In this document: one piece after another, positions 43,559-54,507 of the stretch | Layout of the letters: each line of letters opens with the position of its first letter | Numbering within the stretch: the first letter of the stretch is position 1 | NCBI GenBank assembly: GCA_037447655.1 | Contig: JBBHKE010003410.1 | Coordinates: 53,822-117,013, forward strand | Source: Zygnema cylindricum | Lineage: Eukaryota; Streptophyta; Zygnematophyceae; Zygnematales; Zygnemataceae | Length of the DNA: 63,192 bases | Direction of reading: 5' to 3' | Position numbers and translations under genes: made by a program | The notes under the pieces: generated by a model | Database searches by the model: none | Seen by the model: only the letters and a program-made list of their open reading frames with translations | Told to the model about the DNA's origin: nothing

Positions 43559-44391
43559 TCAAGGAAACTGCAATTGTAGGAGTATGCCGTACGTCTCTTC
43601 ACGGTACTCCTCAAACTCTTGTTCCAGGGTGTCGAGTAGGCTTTGGAGCTGCTCACACCGGGTCTCCAGCAGCGCAATATGATGGTCTACCGCTGCCAAT
43701 CGTCTCCGAGTGATTCTCTCCCGAACCAAGTCCTCCTTTTCCTCCGATACAACCTCTGGTCCCTCGGGTTGGGGCGGAATGGCCACCGTTGCAGACTCCT
43801 CGGGTGTCGAAATGTGGGGCGCTTTGGGTTTTGCAAGTTGATGTTCCTTTTCCGCCTCTTCCTCAACCGGTTCCCAACGGGTTACCTTCCTTAGCTTAAA
43901 GGACGCATGTTTCTTGGCCGCTCGGGCTCGTTACAGAGCGTTCTTCCGGGCCAGCTTGAGTGCCCGTCCTCAGGTGTAGCCTTTGCCCGAGAGATGATAT
44001 CATGGAGGCGAACATCCCACGGGTGATAATGGCGAAGCAACCCGGAAACATCCATCCTGTACCGGTAGTTAGCTTCAACTACTTCCACAAACGACAGAGC
44101 ATGAGGGTTTAGTTGCACATGACCCTTGTGGTTGTTCTCGAGGTCCTTTGTCCTCATAAATTTCCAGGCCGGGTGGGACAAAAGTTGGAGGGTATAAAGA
44201 TAGGATCCCCAGGCTTTCCCGTATGCCACTCCTCCGGCCACTCCGCTTGATCCTAATAAAAGCGCTTCGCGAAGTTGAAGGTGATGTCTGGATGCCGTGT
44301 GTCAACAAGGAGTGGAAAGAGGTAATCGAGAATTTCCTCTGCCTGTTCACTCACCTCGGCCATCTCCCTTTAACTTTCCCGAAGGAGAAAC
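43559..44391 (-). pseudogene. R3 ORF, copy 2, N-terminally truncated
   Basis: Minus strand: ILDYLFPLLVDTRHPDITF, FAKRFY then a stop, HPAWKFMRTKDLENNHKGH, VQLNPHALSFVEVVEANYR, LLRHYHPWDVRLHDIIS, frameshift near 43970, then EDLVRERITRRRLAAVDHH and coiled coil ALLETRCEQLQSLLDTLEQ to LQFP stop. A purine-rich tract (GTGGGAGGCAC) and the LTR-like block follow. The N-terminus is lost to a Cop-H LTR at 44392. Confidence 0.62.
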
Positions 44392-45280
44392 TGTTGAAAA
44401 GAGGTAATTAATAGTTCACTTCCCTATTTTAGTTTTGCTTTAAAGAAAGAGAGTGAGGATCAAAGGCGCGCCATGGCTGCCGCCATATTTAGAAAGTGGC
44501 AGTTTTTGAAGTAAAGGGTATTTTGCTAAAATGATGCCTAAGTCTAGATTTGAACTTGCGACCTCTCGATTCTCTATAGCCTTACGCCTTAACCATTAAG
44601 GCGTTACGGAACGATACACTTGACGGGTTTCATAAATATATAAACATTAACGCAACAGCTAATTAACATCAGACTAACCAAAAGGAGCAATTCCTGCATG
44701 TACGCGAATCTGAACCGTGTAAAATATGTTTTGATCGGACGAACGGCATTATAGCCACCACGCGAAGTGAGCTTTTTGCGGCATAAGGAGATAGCGTCAC
44801 GCGGTGCCACGTGGCGCCACATTATTTGATACCGGAGAAGATGGGAGGAGGAACCATGACTTCGGATTTGACAGATGTCACCTTGTAGACCTTGTCGTAC
44901 AATGGTCGTACAATAAGTACATCGCCCATTCTACCTTCTTGTACTATATAGTGATCCTATTGGACTAGGGTTTAGTAGTAGGTAGTCGTGAGTAGGCAGA
45001 CCGAGACTTAGTAATATTTAGGTACATCTCTCTCTAAGAGAGCTTGTAACTATAAAGGTCATCTTTGACCAGCCATAACTTACTGCTCAGGGGAGCAAAT
45101 TCAGTGATTCTTTTTGCGTTTGACTCAGGGAAGTCTTGTCCTCACAAGGGTGATGGTGGTCAGAATATTTGTGTGTCTGGGCGGCGCTTATTCAGCGGGA
45201 GAGTAGAAGGGGCAAATATTATCCTAGAGGCTTTACATTGGCTGCTCATTCTGTGGGTGAATGGAGACCACATAATTTCA
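44392..45280 (+). mobile_element. Cop-H LTR
   Basis: 889 bp, TGTTGAAAAGAGG to CATAATTTCA. Shares the hairpin series and final ATGGAG hairpin with other Cop LTRs. Flanks GAAAC and TAGTC do not match, so it is not a simple insertion. Confidence 0.8.
44528..44607 (-). other. Antisense tRNA-like module in Cop-H LTR
   Basis: Minus strand: CGCCTTAATGGTTAAGGCG (A-box inside a 7-bp hairpin) and GGTCGCAAGTTCAAATC (B-box), spaced as in a tRNA. Confidence 0.6.
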
Positions 45281-45615
45281 TAGTCCCAGGTATCGATGTC
45301 ATTCTCCTCATTGCTCGAAAAAGGAGACATGAAAGCAGATCCGGTTGCTATAGGTATGGTTTTCTCTTTTTGTTTCCCCTTTTCCATCACAATGTTTTCT
45401 CCGTCTTGTGTGTCCTCTGATGGCGGTGAATCTAGTTTCCTACCAAAATCTGCTTCCTCTAAACCCTGGAGGAATAGCAGGGCCGGATGGGTGCTTTCTC
45501 GCCCACTCACTATTCCCCAAAATCTTTTCTCACATAGGGCTCCCATCATCATACTCTCCCACTAGATGAACCCAGTCCTATTGAATATGGGCACCCTAGG
45601 GGTGGGCCCATAACT
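45281..45615 (-). pseudogene. Cop-C Gag N-terminal fragment
   Basis: Minus strand after the primer site (plus GGTGGGCCCATAAC at 45601-45614): MMMGALCEKRFWGIVSGRE, GRKLDSPPSEDTQDGENIV, MSPFSSNEENDIDTWDY. Second copy of the region 40168-40500. Cut by the Cop-H LTR. Confidence 0.85.
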
Positions 45616-46611
45616 TGCAACTCTGAGACCCCCATTGGTACTCAGATTAGGCAGCTTGCTAGAAGCCTCTATGATAACCTCTGTTTTTTAAGCGTTGTCT
45701 GAATATTGCTGACACCCTGACAAAATATAGACTGACCAGACTGCACCCTTTGAAGAGCAGACTCCCTTAAGTCTGGCACAAAAAGAATCGTTGTATTTGC
45801 TCCCTTGAGCAGTACTTTATCAATGGTCAAAGATGACCTTTTATACAGAAGCGCTCTGGGAGAGACTACGACCTTAATATTTTCTAAGTCTTGAACCCCT
45901 CTCTTATCCCTCTACTAATGAAGTATGGAGCCAATCAATTCAGTTTACAGTATAGAAAGGTACTTGGCCCGGAGTACTTTTTGTACGGCAATTGTACGAC
46001 ATGGCCAAGAAGATGACGCTTGCCATTTCCGGGTTCGCCATGGTATGTCCCAAAGATGCTGCCATCTAATGTTATGTTGCCAAGTGTCACCGGACGTGGT
46101 TGGGACAACAAACCGCCAAATCGTCCATTCCGCGATGCCGACTTCTTCCTCCGCAGTCCGATTGATATCGGCCTTAATTTATAGCCGTTAAAATACAAAC
46201 AATACTTTTAGATGTGATTCTATCTAACTATGTCTATGTGATTGTATTCCGTTTGTCAGTTAAATGAACTTTCCTATTTGTACATCTTTAAGTAGCTATC
46301 GTACCCTATATACCTCAACACAGGTGCTAGGCTACATGGCAACGACGTTGGTCTATTCAGACGGACAGTAGGTACCTGGATCAAATCCTGGGTCGGTTAA
46401 CCTTTTTGGTAAGTTTAACAAATGACTGTCTTTTGACTTTAGGAGAAGCATAGGCAGCCATGGCTCTAACTTCTTTTTCAGCCTCCAGTGACTACGACAA
46501 GTATGGGACTAGAGAGAGAAGTTAGAAGCAGGCTGCCTTTGCTTTTCTTTCCTCATTTTAGATTACTTAAGAAACCTAGAAAATACATAAGAAAACCTTT
46601 TAATTTCAACA
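45616..46611 (-). mobile_element. Cop-C 5' LTR
   Basis: 996 bp; on the minus strand TGTTGAAATTAAAAGG to GAGTTGCA. Right flank TAGAG (46612-46616) in gypsy pairs with GAGAG at 20215-20219. Confidence 0.88.
46318..46398 (+). other. Antisense tRNA-like module in Cop-C LTR
   Basis: GCTAGGCTACATGGCAACG and GGTACCTGGATCAAATCC; partner of 20943-21006. Confidence 0.48.
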
Positions 46612-47733
46612 TAGAGCAACGATGAAGTCCATCGATATCGCTTCCAAAGGAATAGATGGTATCAGAAGGGGCTATAATAGACCTTGGTGACCCAATTCCG
46701 ATTTATTCCTATTACAAGAGTCACACGTCCGGACATACTCCGCAATGTCTCGAGTCATGTTTGGTAAATAATACGCATCAGCGACACGTGCAATTGTTTT
46801 ATCCCGCCTGAAATGGCCACTGAGCGGCTCGTCATGACTCAATTTAAGTTTTGCATGACGTAACTTTTGGTTTGTTGGAACGTAAAGTCTAGTTGTGTGA
46901 CTCAGTCTGTACCGCCACATACCATTGGCGGTTCGAATTAATACCCTCCGTTTAATGAGTTCCTTGATTGTCTCGTCTTCGTCGTATGCGGACTTGATCC
47001 TATTTAACCACTATTCGTCCACTTGTACCGTATTGGTCACTGCGCTGAGTTTCGGATCCTGCACTGCGTTCGACGCTGCGGTGTTCTTTTTCACAAAGTC
47101 TACATTTCCATCTTGCGATGCTTGCGATCGTTGGTGCGTCACTGGCGCAGCTACTCCGGGTCTTCTCGATAACGCATCCGCCGGGTTTGTCTTGCCCGAC
47201 TTATATTTAATAACAAGTTTGGGTGCGAAGGTCTAAAGAAACATCATCCAACGCACTTGTTTCTTGGACAACTTCGGCAGTGTCTGAAGGTACTGTAGGG
47301 CGTGGTGATCGGTGATGATTGTGATCCGCTTCCCTTGAACGTAACATTTCGTTACCTCAAGCACATTAATGATTGTGATTGTCTCTTTTTCATGAGTGGC
47401 CCAGTTAAGCTTTGCTGCCTTTAGTTTTCGCTTGTCGTAGGCAATGGGTTGGAGGCCTTTTCCTTTATCCTGCATAAGGATCGCTTCAATAGCTGTATCA
47501 TTGGCATCGATGATTATTGTCCAAGGTAAGTCTGGGTCAGGGACAGCTAACACAAGGGCGGTAACCAACCGCTCCTTTAGCGTGTCAAAGGCTGCCCCTT
47601 GCACGGTTTTCCACTTGTAGGGCGCGTCATTCTTAAGTAAGTCGTGAGTGGTGTAACAATTTTTGCAAAACCTTCGACACAACGACGATAATAGGAGCAT
47701 AATCCAAGAAAGCTCCGTAACTCTGTAATGTTC
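46612..47733 (-). pseudogene. Ty3/gypsy reverse transcriptase end, RNase H and integrase zinc finger
   Basis: Minus strand. From the right: YKWKTVQGAAFDTLKERLV, VPDPDLPWTIIIDANDTAI (RNase H Asp), QPIAYDKRKLKAAKLNW, VQGKRITIITDHHALQYLQ, a frameshifted stretch, then integrase HHCC finger HDEPLSGHFRRDKTI ... VRTCDSCNRNKSE and PSIPLEAISMDFIVAL. It stops at the Cop-C insertion and continues at 20219 with FTGEGYDSIVVVVDY. The right end is cut at 47733 by a Cop-A LTR. Confidence 0.88.
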
Positions 47734-48284
47734 TGAAACTCTGAGACCTCCATAAGTCCTCAGGGTGGACACCTTCCAAGAAGCCTCTAAGATAACCGTG
47801 ACCCCTTTGTGTTTCAGCAAAAATAACTGCCACCCTCACAGACAAAAACTCTGACCAACTTCATCCCTGTGAAGACAAAACTTGCATGAGTCGATAGCAA
47901 AAAGAATCTCTGAATTTGCTCCCCTGAGGAGTAAGTTATGGAGGGTCAAAGTTGACCTTTTGTACAAAAGCTCTCTCGGAGAGAGGGTCCTATATTCTAA
48001 TTTTTTTTGAAGTCTTATCTCTCTCACAGACTCTATCTACTGATGAACGGAACCAATCAGATTACAGTTCCGTACAAAAAAGTACAACTGCCGGTGTACT
48101 TTATGTACGGAAACTGTACGACATGGCCTAAATGTCGACACGTGGTATGTCCGGATTCGCTCGTTTAATCCTCAGAGATGCTGCGCTCCAATGTAACATC
48201 GCCACGTGTCATCCGATGTAGTGATGCCCACAAACCGCCGAATTCATCTTTCGCGATCTCGGAAGTAATTCTGGCCGTACGATT
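47734..48284 (-). mobile_element. Cop-A LTR, 3' part only
   Basis: Plus TGAAACTCTGAGACC matches LTR ends; similarity is lost at about 48284 after GGCCGTACGATT, so the 5' half including the tRNA-like module is missing. Confidence 0.85.
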
Positions 48285-48865
48285 TTCGCAACATTTGGAT
48301 GAACTCATCTGGACAATAGAAATTAAGCCGGCGATAAGTAATTGTATTGATCTCTCAGTAATACTGATTGTACAGTGGAAGAATTAGCTTTGGATGATTA
48401 GGAGTACTTAGATCTTAGTGGAAGTTAGGATTTTGAGGTATCTCGTAGGAACATCTGTATTAGTAGAAATGCACTATATAATAGGACAACTAGGAGTAGA
48501 AACTCACTACTAGTACAAGACTTAGGACTTAGAACATTTGATGTATCTAGACTTCCAGATTGTGTAATTTGCAAATTATTTTTGGGAAACTTCAGAGTTG
48601 CATATCTTGGTGTATATATGATCTATAAGGCTAAAACTTTGGGAGTCGTGAGACTTTGTGATATTCTATACTGTGGAATAGTTTGAATCACTTTGAATCT
48701 TTGTGTGAAATTTGGTGAGCTGTAGAAAACAACTGTTGGGTAGGATTCTTAGTAAGTTTTTGTGAGTAAATTATGTCTACTTTTACTACTATTGCTGCTG
48801 CTCCACTTGCTCCAGTGGTCATGGAACAAGAGTTACCAACACGGTTCAGATTTTATTGTACATCT
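48285..48865 (+). other. Unassigned leader-like segment with a short Gag-like start
   Basis: Contains a TATA-like CACTATATAATAGG (about 48473) and, after about 300 bp, ATGTCTACTTTTACTAC at 48774, encoding MSTFTTIAAAPLAPVVMEQ ELPTRFRF before a stop near 48886. The layout (TATA, leader, ATG) resembles an LTR plus start of gag of another element. No partner copy in the window; speculative. Confidence 0.3.
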
Positions 48866-50491
48866 TTTTGTGAGCGCAAACAATAAACGTGGTTTGTTAC
48901 AAATATCTTTGTTAACGCAAACTCATATTTGTGATAGAAACTTGGTTTAGGGTTTTTTTTAACCTTCTTTGTGTGCGTTAACAATAAACTTTGTTCATTG
49001 ATGTTTTTGTTATTACGCAAACACAAATTTGTGTTGCAAACATAGTTTAGTGTTTTATTTTACTGTTTTGGTAAGCGTAATAATAAACGTTAGTCGTTAC
49101 AATAAATTATTGTGAGCGCAAACACAAATTTGAGTTATAAACATGATTGAGAGTTTATTTGAACTATTTTTGTGAGCGCTAACGATATAAATTGTTTGTT
49201 ATCAATGTTGTTGTTAGTGGAAACATAATATTGTAAAACAAACATGGATTGGAGTTTATTTTACCTCTTTTTATGAGCGCGAACAATAAACGCTGTTTGT
49301 TACAAATATCTTTGTTAGCACAAACTCAAATTTGTGAGAGAAACCTGGTTTAAGGGTTTTTAAACTCTATTTGTGTGCGTTAACAATAAAGTTTGTTCGT
49401 TTATATTTTTGTTGTTAACGCAAACACAAATTTGTGTTGCGAAATGAGTAGAGGGTTTTTTTTTTACTTCTTTTGTGAGCATAGTAATAAACGTTTTTCT
49501 TCACAAGAAATAATTGTTAGCGCAAACACAAATTTGAGTTATATACATGGTTCAGAGTTTATTTGAACTATTTTTGTAAGCGTTTACAACATAAATTGTT
49601 TATTTCCAATATATCAGTTAGCACAAACACAAAGTTGTGTTACAAACATGGTTCGGAGTTTATTTTACATCTTTTTGTGAGTGCGAAAAATAAACGTTGT
49701 TGGTTACAAATATCTTTCTTAGCTTAAACTCGAATTTGTGATAGAAACATGGTTTAGGGTTTTTTTTAAATCTCTTTGTGTGCGTTAACAATCAACTTTG
49801 TTCATTGATGTTTTTGTTGATATAGGAAACACAAATTTATGCCGCAAACATATTTTACGGTTTTTCTTTTATTGATTTTATGAGCGTAATAATATTCGAA
49901 ATTCGTTACAAGAAATTATTGTTAGCACAATAACAAATTTGAGTTATAAACAAGGTTGAGAGACTATTTGAACTATTTTTGATAGCGCTAACAATATAAA
50001 GTGTTTGTTACCAATATTGTTGTAAGCACAAACACAAAATTGTGTTGCAAACACGATTCGGAGTTTATTTTACATCTTTTTGTGAGCGCGAACAATAAAC
50101 GTTGCTTGTTACAAATATCTTTGATAGCGCAAACTCAAATTTGTGATAGAAACATGGTTTTGAGTTTTTTTTAACTCTCTTTGTGTTCGTTAATAATAAA
50201 CATTGTTCGTTAGTATTTTTGTTGTTAATTCAAACTCAAATTTGTGTTGCAAACATAGTTTAGGGTTTTTTTTTAATGTTTTTGTTAGCGTAATAATAAA
50301 AATTGTTAGTTACAAAAAGTTATTGTTAGCTCAAACATAAATTTGAGTTACAAACATGTTCGTAAGATTATTTGAACTATTTTTGTGAGCAAACAAAATA
50401 AAGTGTTTGTTACCAACATTGTTGTTAGCGCAAACACAAAACTGTGTTACAAACATGGTTTGGAGTTTATTTTACCTCTGTTGGTGTGCGT
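48866..50491. repeat. Satellite, about 100-bp monomer in a four-monomer higher-order repeat
   Basis: Sixteen monomers with starts near 48866, 48967, 49067, 49170, 49272, 49371, 49475, 49575, 49676, 49778, 49879, 49981, 50082, 50182, 50282 and 50385. Monomers fall in four types in fixed order (AACAATAAACGTNG, GCGTTAACAATAAACTTTG, GCGTAATAATAAACG, GCTAACAATATAAANTG), giving about 405-bp units repeated four times. Most contain the palindrome AACACAAATTTGTGTT or a variant. Cut by a Cop-A LTR at 50492. Confidence 0.85.
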
Positions 50492-50957
50492 TGAAACTCT
50501 GAGACCTCCATAAGTCCTCAGAGTGGACAGCTTCCAAGAAGCCTCAAGGATAATCCTGACCCCTTTGTGTTTAAGCAAAAATAACTACCACCCTGGCAAA
50601 CAAAAACTCTGACCACCTTCACCCCTGTGACGGCAAGACTCCCCTGAGTCGATAGCAAAAAGAATCTCTGAATTTGCTCCCCTGACCAGTAAGTTATAGA
50701 GGGTCAAAGTTGACCTTTTGTACAGAAGCTCTCTAAGAGAGAGGGTCCTATCTTCTAATTTTTCTAAGTCCTATCTCTCTCACAGACTCTATCTACTAAT
50801 GTACGGAACAAATCAGATTACTGTTCCGTACGCAAAAGTACAGCTGCCGGTGTACTTTATGTACGGACATTGTACGACATGGCCTAATTGTCCACACGTG
50901 GAATATCCGGATTCGCTCCTTTAATCCTCGGAGATGCCGCGCTCCAATGTTACATCG
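50492..50957 (-). mobile_element. Cop-A LTR fragment
   Basis: Plus TGAAACTCTGAGACC to GCTCCAATGTTACATCG, where LTR-X begins. The uninterrupted equivalent at 48184-48205 continues CCACGTGTCATCC. Confidence 0.85.
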
Positions 50958-52355
50958 TGTTGTTCTTTGGTCTAAAATAGACCGCAGAAGCGACCCAAAC
51001 TATCATGCAAGAAGCTAAGCAAAAATAGGTCGACGAAAAATCATATGAAATGCATCCTCCATATGCGTACACAGACGCAACAAACAACATTTAGGGTTTC
51101 ATGGAATAATCAACACAAATAAACCCTATGACAACATCTAAGGTTTGATGGAATAATCGACATAAACAAACCCTAGGACAAATGCATAAACAATGCATAT
51201 CAAACATATATAAAACAACATAAATAAATAATAACAAAAGAGTGCAATCTCACATAAACATTAAATAAAGAAAAGTATACCAATAAACACATTTACCCAA
51301 ATGCATGACCTAATCGGCAACCCTAAAAGTTTACATCTTCGGTCCCCACTTTTACTAACCAGCATTGATTATTTATTTTAGAGAGGGAATAGGACTTAGA
51401 TAAATTTTGGGTAGGCAGCTGCCTCTCCCAGAGAGCACCCTGTATAAATGGCAAACTTTGGGCAGCCATAACTATTAATTTACTTGACCATTTTTAGTGA
51501 TTCTTTTTGCTACGGACTCAGGGGAGTCCAAACTACACAGGGGTGTAGTCGGTCAGAGTTTTTGTCTGCCAGGGTGGCTGTATTTCTAAGGGAAAGTCAA
51601 AGTGGGTGAATGTGTCCAAATCTCATATTCTAACTTTGCATTCTGTGGTGGAACTAATACAAAAAAAGTGTTATTTCACATGGGTGAATCTATATTGGGG
51701 TTTTGACTGTCAAGGGGTTAGTCATTTGGGTTTATATCAACTTGGAGTCGGCACTATCTAGATTAGCTTCTTTTGGATCTGCATACTTTGAGGGCCAATG
51801 GAGGTCTCAGAGTTTCATCCACATAGTGAAACGACATCGCATATGTACGGTCCACTAGATAATGCGTCATAAAAAACAGTGTGATCTCTTAAAAATATCG
51901 GCTGACACCGTCCGCCCTCCACGTGTAGTTCGAACCACCTGTCGAAATCAAACCGTACTATCCAAATCCTGTTCGTATGAAACCACGTACTTCGTCGTAA
52001 ATCTCACGTGCCAAATTTGAAGTACACCTATCAAATACGACGCTCCGTACCGGCGGCGTCACATTTAATAAATGCGGTCTGTCCCATTATGTTTCGTATG
52101 GCCGGCGTACTTTTCAAATCCTTCGAATATTTCAAATCGAATCGCGAAGCGATCCGCCGTCCATTTCTATTTCGCATTCCGTATTTTTCGTACGCTTCTT
52201 CGCGTTACTCAATTTGTACTTTACGTCACTTTAAATTCATTTTGCTTCTACCCCAAACCCGTAAATCCATTCGTACCACCACATTACTTTCAGTATTTAC
52301 GTACGCACGCAAACATGCGCACGCACGTACGAAACTGAATCTTCAAAAAACAACA
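50958..52355 (-). mobile_element. LTR-X 3' LTR with replaced middle
   Basis: Matches 53227-54507 from 50958 to about 51370 and from 51818 to 52355. In between, about 376 bp of LTR-X are replaced by a 447-bp fragment of a Cop LTR. Confidence 0.85.
51371..51817 (+). mobile_element. Diverged Cop LTR 3' fragment in LTR-X
   Basis: Begins GAGAGGGAATAGGACTTAG-like sequence and ends ATGGAGGTCTCAGAGTTTCA. Retains the hairpin series with distinct stems (CTACAC/GTGTAG at 51533-51548). Its 5' half is missing. Confidence 0.75.
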
Positions 52356-53211
52356 CTCCCCCGAAGATTTAGTTTCGTAAATCCATGATGCCACGTCATC
52401 AGCTGTCACACTCCATGAAACTACGTCATCAGCTGTCACCATTGTCACCTCTTGCTGTCTCCTCCATCTGAATCCGCCAAATTGCCTTCGGCAGAATTTT
52501 CCACTTGTTCCACCATCGCTTCCGCTGCCTCCATATACCATCCAGATTTCATAATACATAATATATATATATATATTTTCATTTTCCGATTACAACAAAA
52601 TAATTCCTTCCAATATCTAAATCCGGATCTACATTCCCAAAATTCTATCACAAATCAACTAAAAATTAAAGCCAAAAGATCACACTAATAATATATCCCC
52701 GCTCAAATAATTCCTACCTCATTATAACAAATCTAGATTTCAATATTTTTTTTCTTTTTCATAAACTATCAAATCCCAAAATTTCCCATAAAATTTCCAA
52801 CAACTCAAAAATCTACATTATAAATCCAATTTTCAACATTCATCGATACACAAATTTGGATCTCTCCATCACATGTCACAACTCCACCTTCCGGATCTCT
52901 CTCCCCCAAATGTCGAATCTCCACCTTCCACATCTCTCCATCAAACGTCAAATATGTATTTTCCAAAAAATAAAATATCATTTCTCATAATTAATCATTT
53001 TCATTGAGGGTAGACATTTCGGCACTGTCACTAAGTTAACCCTTGGGGCGATGCAAGATTAAACTCGGCACATACCAACACTATGATAAGGCCGATCTCA
53101 TGGGTACACACACACCATTACTGCAATACAACCAGCAAGGACAAAATTAACCCGCTACAATGCGTGTGACACAAACCTATCTCGACTTAACCTAACATAT
53201 GATAGATGGGG
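52356..53211 (-). other. LTR-X internal region
   Basis: AT-rich, with a short direct repeat of ACGTCATCAGCTGTCAC (52395 and 52424). The only ORF-like stretch (52559-52290 minus, 89 codons, Gly/Ser-rich, running into the LTR) has no known domain. No recognisable coding capacity. Confidence 0.7.
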
Positions 53212-53226
53212 TGTGGGCCCATAACC
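53212..53226 (-). promoter_or_regulatory. LTR-X primer-binding site, half tRNA-iMet type
   Basis: Minus strand GGTTATGGGCCCACA directly follows the LTR end ...AACAACA. Same primer choice as the Cop family, although the LTRs are unrelated. Confidence 0.78.
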
Positions 53227-54507
53227 TGTTGTTCTTTGGTCTAAAATAGACCGCAGAAGCAACCCAAACTATCATGCAAGAAGCTAAGCAAAGCTAGGCC
53301 AATGAACAATCATTTGAAATGCATCCTCCATATGCGTACACAAACGCAACAAACAACATTTAGGGTTTCATGGAATAATCAACATAAATAAACCCTATGA
53401 CAACATGCATAAATAATGCATATCAAACAAACATAAAATAACATAAATAAATAATAACAAAAAGAGTGCAATCTCACATAAACATTAAATAAACAAAAGT
53501 ATATCAATAAACATATTACCCAAATGCATGACCTAATCGGCAACCCTAAAAGTCTACATCTTCGGTCCCTACTTTTCATGCTAAGCATTGATGATTGATT
53601 ACTAACAAAGCTCATTCCTATATATACACTTGTGAGCTATCAACAAATCGCTACATGTCAAGATAACCAACGTAGCTTCCACTAAGTAGTATTACACCAT
53701 GGGAACCTATTACGACAAATAATCTTAACTGTAAGTGTACACTTAACAGTCGACCAATCATAAGAGTACACTTGTCTGCAAGTACGACACTACACACACA
53801 CAAATTAAACTGTCGAAACCCTAAATGATTACCTAAATAAAAATTGTCATAATCAATACTAAATTAATAATACACATAAGACAAAACAATGTTGTTTCAA
53901 ATATTTACACCGACGCGTCCGCAAAATACGCGTCATAAGCGACACCTCGCTTAGTCACTTGCAAATAAATCCACGTAGTGAACCGACATCGCATATGTAC
54001 GGTCCACTAGATAATGCGTCATAAAAAACAGTGTGATCTCTTAAAAATATCGGCGGACACCGTCCGCCCTCCACGTGTAGTTCGAACCACTTGTTGAAAT
54101 CAAACCGTACTATCCAAATCCTGTTCGTATGAAACCACGTACTTCGCCGTAAATCTCACGTGCCAAATTTGAAGTACACCTGTCAAATACGACGCTCCGT
54201 ATCGGCGGCGTCAAATTTAATAAATGCGGTCTGTCCCATTATGTTTCGTATGGCCGGCGTACTTTTCAAATCCTTCGAATATTTCAAATCGAATCGCAAA
54301 GCGATCCGCCGTCCATTTCTATTTCGCATTTCGTATTTTTTGTACGCTTCTTCGCGTTACTCAATTTGTACTTTACGTCACTTTAAATTCATTTTGCTTC
54401 TACCCCAAACCCGTAAATCCATTCGTACCACCACATTACTTTCAATATTTACGTACGCACGCAAACATGAACACGCACGTACGAAACTGAATCTTCAAAA
54501 AACAACA
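53227..54507 (-). mobile_element. LTR-X 5' LTR
   Basis: 1281 bp; TGTTGTT...AACAACA ends. Right flank GTAGT (54508-54512) is the continuation of a Cop-D LTR and equals the left flank of the LTR-X copy at 59872. Confidence 0.88.

Larger units (their letters stand above)
50958..54507 (-). mobile_element. LTR-X non-autonomous LTR retrotransposon (no pol)
   Basis: Minus orientation: 5' LTR 53227-54507, primer site 53212-53226, internal 52371-53211, purine tract 52356-52370 (AAATCTTCGGGGGAG), 3' LTR 50958-52355. The internal region is only about 0.85 kb and has no Gag or Pol motif, so it must depend on proteins from elsewhere. Outer flanks are CATCG and GTAGT, which do not match. Confidence 0.82.

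Noticed and set aside
44528-44607. Functional tRNA gene
   Set aside because: A and B boxes are good, but acceptor stem and anticodon arm do not pair properly and it lies at a fixed place in an LTR, so it is tRNA-derived.
48866-50491. CRISPR-like array
   Set aside because: Monomers are about 100 bp without unique spacers, AT-rich, in a eukaryotic retrotransposon context. It is a satellite.
52008-52388. ORF repeated in each LTR-X copy (also 54160 and 60804) as a protein gene
   Set aside because: It is plus-strand sequence antisense to the LTR, with basic low-information composition, and differs at its end in each copy. Conservation is explained by LTR similarity.
50958-54507. LTR-X as a simple intact insertion
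   Set aside because: Flanks CATCG and GTAGT do not match; one flank instead matches a different LTR-X copy at 59872, so recombination is needed.
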